From JAGMXM01 sp964458325 (lineage in GTDB: Bacteria > Verrucomicrobiota > Verrucomicrobiia > Limisphaerales > UBA1319), in assembly GCA_964458325.1 (NCBI GenBank), contig CAYWIM010000058.1, forward strand, positions 1 to 29,119: a stretch of DNA of 29,119 nucleotides, read 5' to 3'. Below, in pieces: positions 1 through 7,223 of the stretch (position 1 is its first letter; each line of letters opens with the position of its first letter). Under the pieces are notes generated by a model. The model saw only the letters and a list, made by a program, of their open reading frames with translations, did not search any database and was not told the DNA's origin. Both the position numbers and the translations under genes were made by a program.

Positions 1-24
1 CGGTTGGACCTCGCTTAATTGGAA

Positions 25-3000
25 TCAGAACGCCCCCCACCTTACGGAATTGCTGTATTTTTCCCGGCCGAAGATCCAGGCCGTTTCCATCCGCGCGATC
101 AGGTCTGCCACCGACCGGCATAGGCCGTCATAGGCAGCGGCGGGATGCCGTCCGGCCTCGAGCCGAACCCGCTGGACGATCTCGGCCCGGCCTCCGCCGG
201 CCTCCTCATGGCGCACGGACCATTCGAGCGGCGACGCCGTCCCTCGGGCCTCGAAATCGGCCGCATTGAGCCAGCGCCAGCCCGCGGGCATGTCCCATCG
301 AGTGCGGCCCTCATACGCGATCGGTCCGGCGACATGGACCAGTGTCTGCCGATCGGCGACGGGAGTCATCCGCAAGAAGAACCGCTCCCAAAACGCCGGC
401 AAAGCCCATTCCCTGCGCTCGGCTGCATCGGCCGCCGGCCGGTCGAGCACCCAATCGAAACGCAGCACGAGCGCGCTGTCCGGCCCGTCCAGCCGCCGTC
501 GATCCGCCCCCTCGAGCCGCCAGCCCGGGGCCGCCAGTTGCTGGCTCAGCCATGCAGTCCGGTTGGTCGCCTCGGCCCTCGATTCCCAGCGATCCCACAT
601 GGCCGCCGGATACCGGCCAATCCGAACGACATCCCGCATTCGAAGCGGCCCGCCGTCGGCGCCCATCGCCACCTCGCGTTCGCATTCGACCCGGAAGAAC
701 TCGATGGCGGGCGCTGGCAGATCGCACCAGCGCCCCTCGGCCCCTTCGAGCACGAAGGCCTCGCGCGCCATGAGCCCCGGCGCGAGAAAAGCGCGGACGT
801 CGGCGAATTTCTCGCTGGGATCCCAAAACCGTTCCGCGCCGCCCCGAGGCACGCAAACCACGGCGTGGTCAAACTGAGCGCAATCGGCCAGGTCGCGCTG
901 GGCCGGCCCCTCCGTGCGGATCAAGGCCATCGAGGCCGGGATCCCCGCCTCCCGCAACAGCGCCCAAAACAGGCTCGCGTGATCCAGGCTGTCACCGGCC
1001 CCTTCCCGAAGGATGTCGGCCCATGGGCGGGCTGCGGAATCGGGCCATGGCTTTGGACGATAAGCCAGGCGCCTCTGGACCCACCGCGCCAGCGCGGCCA
1101 CACGGTCGGCGTCGCTGGCTTCCGATTCCGCGATCCGGCGCGCCTCATCGGCCAGCTCCTTGGGCAACGGAGCTGCCGCGTGATCTCTCTGACGCCAGGC
1201 TTCGAGCGCTTCCCGCCACGAGCCCGATCGGGCGAGCCATACGGTTGGAGATAATTCCGCCTCCGGCGGCTGCATCGGCTCGAAGACTCTGGGGGGCGGC
1301 CGAATGCAGCGCCAGCGCAGGGACTCCTTCGATGCCTTGAACTCGATGCCGGCCGAATGCCGATGCTGCACAGCCTCGAGGTCGCCGCGCAATCCCAGCG
1401 ATGCGATGTCCACGGCCAGGTCCGATGCCAGGGAGTGCTCCAGCCAGGGAAACTCCGCCGGCGACCGGCGCGACCGGCGCGTCACGGTCCATTCCACCGT
1501 CCGTCCCGGCTCGAGCTCCGGGATCGGGATCCACACCCGCAGAGGCGGGCGGTCCCCCTCGATGGATTCCGGCTCCGTCCATGCATTGGTCTCCGCATGC
1601 ACCCGAAGGGCCTGCCCCCGGTCATCGAGCACGGTGACCGGGCCGATGTGGACCTCCTCGCTCGCCGGCTCGATCCGAAACGAGAGCGTGCTGATCTGAG
1701 ACCAGCGCCCGTCATTCGCGAGGGTCAGCCGCGCCCGTTCCGTCGATCGATACTCCTGCCCACGGCGGAACTCGATGGCCAGCGACCGGATCGAGAAACG
1801 CGTTGCGTCCGGAGACGATGGCGGAGGCAGCGGCGTGACGGGCTCATCGGGCAAATCCACTGGCGGCAGTGGGGTGGCGGCCTGCTCGGGACGGGATCCG
1901 CCCAGCCGCGAGTTGACGGCCTGATCGAGCGCCGCCAGGCCGGTATCTTCGGGCGATTCAAGCCGGGCCAAGGCGATCGTCTCGCGGGCTTGAGGCAGCC
2001 ACTCGAGGGCTGCCTCGCACTGGGCCTGGATCGCACGGAAACGCGGCGCCGATGCTCCCTCGCCCCGCAGCCATTCGCAGGTCCGCAGCGCCTCTCGATA
2101 ACGGCTGAGCCGTCTCGATACGATCCACCAGTCCGCCAGGTTTGTCTCGTCATTGGGCGCCAGCCGCAGCGCCAGATCCAAATCCGTCCAGGCGGCCTCG
2201 AGATCCCCCCGCTGTCCAGCCCGGCGCGCCAAGGACCGGAAAAAGGCCGCATGCGCGGACCGCTCCCGCGGTGACAGCGACTCGAGGTCTGGCGCCGTCG
2301 CTGCACCCGCGTCGAATTCGATCCGGCCCATCGTCTCCTCGAGCAGCCCGGCCGCATTGGTGGCGTTCGAGTCGATCCAGGCCGATGCCAGCCACGCGAA
2401 GCCGTTCCGATGCATGAGTCGGACGCGATATTTATAGGTCTCCTCCTTCCACGTCCGCTCGAAGTCCAGCTCGACACCCGATACCACTCCGTTCGTCACG
2501 GGTTTGGACCGCGCCAGGACCGGATCGGCCTCCTGGATCCCCATGAGCGCCAGCAACGCGGCATGGATATGTTCCGGCGGCGCCTCGCGGTCCAGCAGGC
2601 TGATCGGCACGACGATGAACGCGCCCGATCGCGGATGGAGGCAGCCGAACTCGGCCTCCGGGATATCCTGGGCCAGGGTGTCCCACTCCTGCCAAAGCGA
2701 ATCCTGGATCCGCACCCGATACCCATAGCGTGGGGATTCGAAGTCCTGCGAGCCACCCCCCGCCGGCAATGCCTGACGAGTCGGATCCATCATTTCGAAC
2801 CCGTCAAACACACGGTCCGCCTCTTGAAACACCTGTTCCTTCTCCGCCATGCGGCCGAATGCGATGAGCTGGTAGGCATATCCGTTGGTCGCGCACAGCC
2901 AGTGGAGATAGACCAGTCTCTGACCCAGCATCCGCAGCTCGGTCTCCGCCTCGATCCCGGCCAATCCCTGGCGCAGGCGCTGCGTGGTGCGGGTGTGCCG

Positions 3001-3708
3001 GACCGCGGCGCCGCCGAGCTCGAGGTTCTCCTTGGCGATCTCCCACAATTGCGCATTGTCCAGCTCGGCATCGATCCCGACATTCTCGGCGATCAGGAAC
3101 ACGAACACGTTGGGCTGGACGCGCATGAAAGCCAGGTTGCCTTGGGCGCTGATCCGTTCGGGATCGACCTGCATCCAGGGAGATCCGGGCACGCGGAAGC
3201 GGAAATTGTTCTCTTCGTCGGTGATCCATTGGCCGGCTGCGTCGGGGTTTGCCTTGGCCAGCCAGAGCCGGCTGACCGCCATCAATCCCCATGGCCCCAT
3301 GCTCACGGTCAGGGGCGCCAGCAAGATCAGGCTCAATCCCGCCGCCCCCCAGCCGGACCACCATCCCTGGCGGCCCGGCTTGTACCGCGCAGCCACCACC
3401 GCCGCCGACGCAAACGCCGAACCGACCAGCACGCTCGCAAGCGAGGCCGCCCCAAGCCCCAGGACGAGCCAGCCCGCCTCGCTCCCCGCCGGCCAACACC
3501 ACCGCGCCAAACAGAAAAGCGCACCTCCCAAAAAATTCGCCGCCCATCCTGCACCCGCCGTCGTCCGGCGCTCCGACCGGCGCATCCGCCACGCCATCCA
3601 AAGCAGCCCTGCCAGGAAAAGGCCGGCCCCCGGAGCCAGCGCCGCGCCGCCCTCGGAAAACCAGGCTCCCATCCACGCCGCCAATACCATTGCCCAGCCC
3701 TTCTCCAC
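25..3708 (-). CDS. Membrane protein with DUF3857-like and transglutaminase-like domains (catalytic Cys replaced)
   Basis: This is a 1227-residue protein with a GTG start at 3708; an in-frame ATG at 3690 is an alternative. Residues 1-150 hold about four hydrophobic segments, so the N-terminus is membrane-embedded. Residues 165-310 and 325-470 look like two related globular repeats. Residues 480-600 are helical and TPR-like, and a Pro-rich linker (610-635) follows. Residues 640-800 resemble DUF3857, and 860-980 resemble the transglutaminase core that usually follows DUF3857. In that family the motif is GDCxD; here it reads GDSLD with Ser907 (codon AGC at 990-988). The His (H948 in FDHAV) and Asp (D963 in FWDPS) of the triad remain. 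The protein may therefore be a non-catalytic or altered enzyme. It is divergent from the aldo/keto reductase gene. Domain calls rest on motif recognition; function is unknown. Confidence 0.8.
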   Translation of the reverse strand: MEKGWAMVLAAWMGAWFSEGGAALAPGAGLFLAGLLWMAWRMRRSERRTTAGAGWAANFLGGALFCLARWCWPAGSEAGWLVLGLGAASLASVLVGSAFASAAVVAARYKPGRQGWWSGWGAAGLSLILLAPLTVSMGPWGLMAVSRLWLAKANPDAAGQWITDEENNFRFRVPGSPWMQVDPERISAQGNLAFMRVQPNVFVFLIAENVGIDAELDNAQLWEIAKENLELGGAAVRHTRTTQRLRQGLAGIEAETELRMLGQRLVYLHWLCATNGYAYQLIAFGRMAEKEQVFQEADRVFDGFEMMDPTRQALPAGGGSQDFESPRYGYRVRIQDSLWQEWDTLAQDIPEAEFGCLHPRSGAFIVVPISLLDREAPPEHIHAALLALMGIQEADPVLARSKPVTNGVVSGVELDFERTWKEETYKYRVRLMHRNGFAWLASAWIDSNATNAAGLLEETMGRIEFDAGAATAPDLESLSPRERSAHAAFFRSLARRAGQRGDLEAAWTDLDLALRLAPNDETNLADWWIVSRRLSRYREALRTCEWLRGEGASAPRFRAIQAQCEAALEWLPQARETIALARLESPEDTGLAALDQAVNSRLGGSRPEQAATPLPPVDLPDEPVTPLPPPSSPDATRFSIRSLAIEFRRGQEYRSTERARLTLANDGRWSQISTLSFRIEPASEEVHIGPVTVLDDRGQALRVHAETNAWTEPESIEGDRPPLRVWIPIPELEPGRTVEWTVTRRSRRSPAEFPWLEHSLASDLAVDIASLGLRGDLEAVQHRHSAGIEFKASKESLRWRCIRPPPRVFEPMQPPEAELSPTVWLARSGSWREALEAWRQRDHAAAPLPKELADEARRIAESEASDADRVAALARWVQRRLAYRPKPWPDSAARPWADILREGAGDSLDHASLFWALLREAGIPASMALIRTEGPAQRDLADCAQFDHAVVCVPRGGAERFWDPSEKFADVRAFLAPGLMAREAFVLEGAEGRWCDLPAPAIEFFRVECEREVAMGADGGPLRMRDVVRIGRYPAAMWDRWESRAEATNRTAWLSQQLAAPGWRLEGADRRRLDGPDSALVLRFDWVLDRPAADAAERREWALPAFWERFFLRMTPVADRQTLVHVAGPIAYEGRTRWDMPAGWRWLNAADFEARGTASPLEWSVRHEEAGGGRAEIVQRVRLEAGRHPAAAYDGLCRSVADLIARMETAWIFGREKYSNSVRWGAF

Positions 3709-3825
3709 GATGCGGGGCTCACCATATCCCAGCGACCCGCTCTTGGGGAGTGTTTCTTCACGAAATTGCGCTCGCTTTGCCCCTCGACTTGCCGGGCCCG
3801 CTCTGGTTCAATGGCCCATCGTCGA

Positions 3826-3839
3826 TGCACAGACCCTTA
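3826..3839 (+). repeat. Half-copy of the AGGGTCTGTG palindrome
   Basis: TGCACAGACCCTTA is identical over 14 bases to the right arm of the palindrome at 21843-21884. Its last base is the A of the ATG at 3839. No matching left arm is visible in the 130 bp upstream, so this is a solo arm or a chance match. Confidence 0.45.
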
Positions 3840-4975
3840 TGCAACATCCTCCATCCCCCGCCTCCCGGCTGGCTTCATTGAATCGTCGCGAGTTCCTGCT
3901 CGATAGCGCCCTGGCAACCACCGGCGCGCTCTGCGCGGTCTCGGGTGCGCCCTCGGCTCAGTCCGCCAGCGTGCCGCGCGAAGTCCGGCGCACCCGCAGC
4001 TACCAGCCCGGCATGGAATACCGGCGCCTGGGGAAAACCGGCCTGTGGGTTTCCGCCGTCTGCCTGGGCGGCCATTGGAAGCGCATCGACAAGATCCTCG
4101 GCAGCCAGGAAGCGTTCGCCAGTTGCGAGGATCTCAGCGGGAACGACGCCGACCTCGAGCGGTTTTATCAGAACCGCCACGATGTCATCAGCCGGTGCAT
4201 CGATATCGGGATCAATTGCATCGATTTCGCCGGGGCCGCCGAGCCCTACGCATACGCCCGCGCCCTCCGAGGCCGGCGAGACCGGATGTACATCTGCTGG
4301 TCGATGGGCGCCCAGGAAATGCGCCACCCCGATCACCGCCAGGCGCGCGTTCTCGCGGGTCTCCTCGAGAAAGGTCTGCGCGAGACCGGCCTCGAATACG
4401 CCGATGTCTGGCGCGTCATGGCCCATGAACGCGGCAGTCTCCACACCCAGGCCGAGACCGACCAGATGCTCGAAGCGCTGGCGCTGGCCCGCCAGCGCGG
4501 TCTCTGCCGTTTCACCGGCATATCCACTCACGATCGGCCCTGGGCCAAACGCCTGATCGAAACCTACCCCGACGTCATCCAGGTCCTTGTCACCCCCTAC
4601 ACCTCCCAATCCAAAGAACTCCCCGCCGACAGCCTGTTCGACGCCATCCGCAAGCACGATGTCGGCGTGCTGGGCATCAAACCGTTTGCCAGCAACTCGC
4701 TCTTCCAGGGGGACGGCTCTCCCGATCATCCCGCCGCCGAGGCCGATGACCGCCGCGCCCGGCTCGCCCTCCGTTATATCCTCGGCAACCCGGCCATTAC
4801 TGCGCCCATCCCCGGCCTCATCAGCGTCCATCAGGTCGACAACGCCGTCCGGGCTATCCAGGAACGCCGCGAGCTGGATCTGGCCGAGCGGGAGGAGCTC
4901 GACGCGGCCGGCCGCCAGATGTGGGCCAGCCTTCCCGAGCATTACCGCTGGCTCAAGGACTGGGAATATGTCTGA
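3839..4975 (+). CDS. Tat-exported aldo/keto-reductase family protein
   Basis: This is a 378-residue protein. The ATG at 3839 precedes a Tat-type leader: NRREFLL at 15-21, then a hydrophobic stretch ending near A40. The body follows the aldo/keto reductase fold: YRRLGKTGLWVSAVCLGG (61-78), GINCIDFAGAAEPY (124-137), LEKGLRETGLEYADVW (176-191) and a GLCRFTGIST-type strand. The expected Asp (D129), a Tyr (Y137 or Y139) and the His (H196 in VMAHE) are present. The catalytic Lys position, usually xTKxG, reads ICWSMG and has Ser155. Chemistry may therefore be altered or lost. The stop overlaps the start of the tetraheme cytochrome gene, which suggests coupled expression and an extracytoplasmic redox role. 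The substrate is unknown. Confidence 0.85.
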   Translation: MQHPPSPASRLASLNRREFLLDSALATTGALCAVSGAPSAQSASVPREVRRTRSYQPGMEYRRLGKTGLWVSAVCLGGHWKRIDKILGSQEAFASCEDLSGNDADLERFYQNRHDVISRCIDIGINCIDFAGAAEPYAYARALRGRRDRMYICWSMGAQEMRHPDHRQARVLAGLLEKGLRETGLEYADVWRVMAHERGSLHTQAETDQMLEALALARQRGLCRFTGISTHDRPWAKRLIETYPDVIQVLVTPYTSQSKELPADSLFDAIRKHDVGVLGIKPFASNSLFQGDGSPDHPAAEADDRRARLALRYILGNPAITAPIPGLISVHQVDNAVRAIQERRELDLAEREELDAAGRQMWASLPEHYRWLKDWEYV

Positions 4976-5564
4976 GGGATCCCGGCGCTCATTGCGGCCC
5001 GCTCGCTTCGCCTTGCCCGGCCTCGTCATCCTGCTGGCCGGGTGCGCTCAGCCGCAGACGGTTCCTCCCTCGATCCATCCCGCCTCGGCAGCCACTCCAT
5101 CTGCCCGATCCGCCTCGGCGCCGTCAGGCCAGCCCGCCGACGCCCCCGCCGACAATTCCTATTGCTACGTCTGCCATATCAATTTCCAGTCCGAGAACCT
5201 CACCCAGGTCCACGCCAAGGCCGGCATCAGCTGCGAACAATGCCACGGACTTTCCGATGCCCATAGCGCCGACGAGGACGGCTTGACGGCCCCGGATCGG
5301 ATGTTTCCCGCCGTCCGGATTCAAGGATTCTGCATGGAATGCCATCCGGTGCGGGATCTCGAGCCGGTGCCCGACCACGCGCCGGTCCTCGCCGCCGGAT
5401 CCGCCCCGCCGCCCTCCTGCACCGACTGTCACGGCGAGCATCGGCTATCCGTTCGCACCCGGCGCTGGAACAAGGAGACCGGCGAGCTGATCTGGCGCCC
5501 TGGCGGCCCCGCCATGGACCGCCCCACCCGTTCAGCGCCGGCCCCCGCCGGGCAGGAAGGATAA
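4968..5564 (+). CDS. Tetraheme cytochrome c lipoprotein
   Basis: This is a 198-residue protein whose ATG at 4968 lies inside the end of the upstream gene (8-base overlap). The leader is basic then hydrophobic and ends in a lipobox, LLAGC, so lipid anchoring is expected. A Pro/Ser/Ala-rich linker follows. Four CXXCH heme c motifs are present: CYVCH, CEQCH, CMECH and CTDCH. Extra histidines (HINF, HAK, HSAD, HAPV, HGEH) could give bis-His ligation as in the cytochrome c3/NapC-like tetraheme families. It probably carries electrons on the outer face of the inner membrane or in the outer membrane. Its likely partner is the upstream exported reductase-like protein. The C-terminal 40 residues are polar and look disordered. 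Confidence 0.9.
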   Translation: MSEGSRRSLRPARFALPGLVILLAGCAQPQTVPPSIHPASAATPSARSASAPSGQPADAPADNSYCYVCHINFQSENLTQVHAKAGISCEQCHGLSDAHSADEDGLTAPDRMFPAVRIQGFCMECHPVRDLEPVPDHAPVLAAGSAPPPSCTDCHGEHRLSVRTRRWNKETGELIWRPGGPAMDRPTRSAPAPAGQEG

Positions 5565-5565
5565 G

Positions 5566-5646
5566 CCCCGCCCTCATCCACCGGCTGTGGGCAGGGTGGC
5601 CAGACCGCTGTCCGGATTCGATCCCCCTGTTTGGATGAGCGCGGGG
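5566..5646. terminator. Imperfect inverted repeat between convergent genes (possible bidirectional terminator)
   Basis: Arms 5566-5580 and 5632-5646 are complementary at 14 of 15 positions (CCCCGCCCTCATCCA against TGGATGAGCGCGGGG), with a 51-base loop. The element sits exactly between the convergent cytochrome and radical SAM genes. There is no U-tract, so the terminator role is inferred from position and symmetry. Confidence 0.4.
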
Positions 5647-5652
5647 GTGGGC

Positions 5653-6987
5653 TCACGCCGACCATACTCCGGCGATCGCCGTCTGGCAGAACCGGCAGCG
5701 GCCCTTGTCGAGATGGAACGTCCGGACCGAAAAGACGTCCCGCTCGATCACGGCCTTCCGGCAGCCCGGACAAAACGTCGTTTCGGCCTCGGGCACGCCG
5801 GTCACATTGCCGATGTAAACGTGCCGCAGCCCGGCGTCGCGCCCGATGTCGCGCGCCTTCACGAGCGTGTCGACCGGCGTCGGCGGCAGGTAAGTGAGCT
5901 TGTGCTGCGGATGGAACCTCGAGAAATGGAGGGGCGTGTCGGGACCAAGGTTCTGGACCAGCCAGCCGCACAACCGGCGCGTCAGTTCGAGGTCGTCGGT
6001 GTAGGTCGGGACCATCAGGTGGATCACCTCGACCCAGACCCCCATGGACCGGAGAGTGATCAGGGTGTCGAGGATCGGCTGCAGCCGGCCTGAGTTGAGC
6101 TTCCGATAAATGCCGTCGTCGAATCCCTTCAGATCCACATGGGCGGCATCCAAGTGAGCCGCCAGCTCGCGCAGGGGCCGCTCGTTGATCGACCCGCAGC
6201 TGACCAGGACGTTCTTGCGCTTGCGGGCGCGCACGGCCTGGCAGGATTCCAGGGTGTATTCGTAATACGCGGTCGGCTCGGAGTAAGTGTAGGACACGGA
6301 GGGGCAGCCCAGCGATTCCGCCACGGCCGCCACATCGTCGGGGAACAGGCTCAACGTCCGCAACTGGTCGAGGGTCAAGGTGGGCGGCACGGGCGGCCGG
6401 AGCCGGAATTCCGGCCCCCAAGGGTTCTTGGTCTCCTCGGGTTTCTTCTGCGAGATCTCCCAATTCTGGCAGTTGAGGCAGCGGAACACGCAGCCGGAGG
6501 TGGCGAGCGAGAAGGTCGGGCTGCCCGGCAGGAAATGGAACAGCGGCTTCTTCTCGACCGGATCGATATGGAGCGTGCACGGATTGCCGAACGCCAGGGT
6601 ATACAAGGTCCCGTCATGGTTGATCCGGTTGCGGCAGTGGCTGCGATCGCCCGGCTCGAGCAGGCAGTTGTTCGGGCAGATCTTGCATTGGACGTTGCGT
6701 CCGAGCTTGAGGTAATGCAGGGCCTCGCGCGCCCAGCCGCGATGCTGCCACAGCTCCCAGAGCTCGCCTCGAGGGGCGTCGCCGGGGAAAATGTCGGCCG
6801 GCACAGCATCGGCGCCCCAGTGGCGGAGCCAGGAAAAGAACGAGCCGGTCCCCGCCAGCCCGGCGCATCCGGCCGCGCCCAGCTTCAGCCAATGCCGCCG
6901 GGACCATGCCGGGGCGGGATCGGGCCGAGCCGCCGATGCCGGATTCACGGGGGCGCCGTCTCGCTGGGTTGGCGGTTTCGGATCCAT
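5653..6987 (-). CDS. amrS: AmmeMemoRadiSam system radical SAM enzyme with Tat-like leader
   Basis: This is a 444-residue protein, ATG at 6987. The radical SAM cluster motif CX3CX2C is C166-C170-C173 (CVFRCLNCQNWEIS). Before it is the family-typical Cys block CKICPNNC (101-108) with RSHCRNR, and after it a GxPxF-like segment. The C-terminus has two CxxC knuckles (CPGC near 406, CRFC near 431), rubredoxin-like. This pattern matches the radical SAM member of the AmmeMemoRadiSam set. Unusually, residues 29-50 read SRRHWLKLGAAGCAGLAG, a Tat-like twin-Arg leader with a possible lipobox ending at Cys41. The start overlaps the preceding 92-residue membrane protein gene by 43 bases. Its reaction is not known with confidence; the gene symbol is tentative. 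Confidence 0.88.
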   Translation of the reverse strand: MDPKPPTQRDGAPVNPASAARPDPAPAWSRRHWLKLGAAGCAGLAGTGSFFSWLRHWGADAVPADIFPGDAPRGELWELWQHRGWAREALHYLKLGRNVQCKICPNNCLLEPGDRSHCRNRINHDGTLYTLAFGNPCTLHIDPVEKKPLFHFLPGSPTFSLATSGCVFRCLNCQNWEISQKKPEETKNPWGPEFRLRPPVPPTLTLDQLRTLSLFPDDVAAVAESLGCPSVSYTYSEPTAYYEYTLESCQAVRARKRKNVLVSCGSINERPLRELAAHLDAAHVDLKGFDDGIYRKLNSGRLQPILDTLITLRSMGVWVEVIHLMVPTYTDDLELTRRLCGWLVQNLGPDTPLHFSRFHPQHKLTYLPPTPVDTLVKARDIGRDAGLRHVYIGNVTGVPEAETTFCPGCRKAVIERDVFSVRTFHLDKGRCRFCQTAIAGVWSA

Positions 6988-7223
6988 CTCGATCGCTTCC
7001 AGGCAAGATACATGGCGGGCAGGGAATGAACAAGGACCAGCAGGATCAGCGGGCCGTGCAAGAGCTTATGGAGCGCCAAGGCCGATTGCTCGTCCATCCA
7101 GCGGCCCATGCCGAAGCGGCCGCTGATCATGTAGCCCGTGGCCAGAAACGCCACAACCAGGGGAAACAGGGGCCAGCCCGTCCACCGCACCGCTTTCAAG
7201 AGCCGCTTGTTCATCGGGTTCAT
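6945..7223 (-). CDS. Small two-helix membrane protein, possible b-type heme binder
   Basis: This is a 92-residue protein whose ATG (7223-7221) overlaps the stop of the spermidine-synthase-like gene as ATGA, so translation is probably coupled. It has two hydrophobic helices, about 17-33 and 54-74. His52 and His66 lie in or beside the second helix, 14 positions apart, which is the spacing of the two axial His in one helix of cytochrome b; His56 is an extra candidate. The look is that of DUF4405/cytochrome b561-like small subunits, but no family is recognised with certainty. The gene continues directly into the radical SAM gene with a 43-base overlap. Membrane anchoring or electron delivery to that enzyme is a reasonable inference. 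Confidence 0.65.
   Translation of the reverse strand: MNPMNKRLLKAVRWTGWPLFPLVVAFLATGYMISGRFGMGRWMDEQSALALHKLLHGPLILLVLVHSLPAMYLAWKRSRWIRNRQPSETAPP

Noticed and set aside
145..2274. Long plus-strand open frames (145-1254, 1357-2274)
   Set aside because: They are antisense shadows of the large minus-strand transglutaminase-like gene, which has recognisable domains; the shadows are Arg/Pro/Gly-rich and have none.
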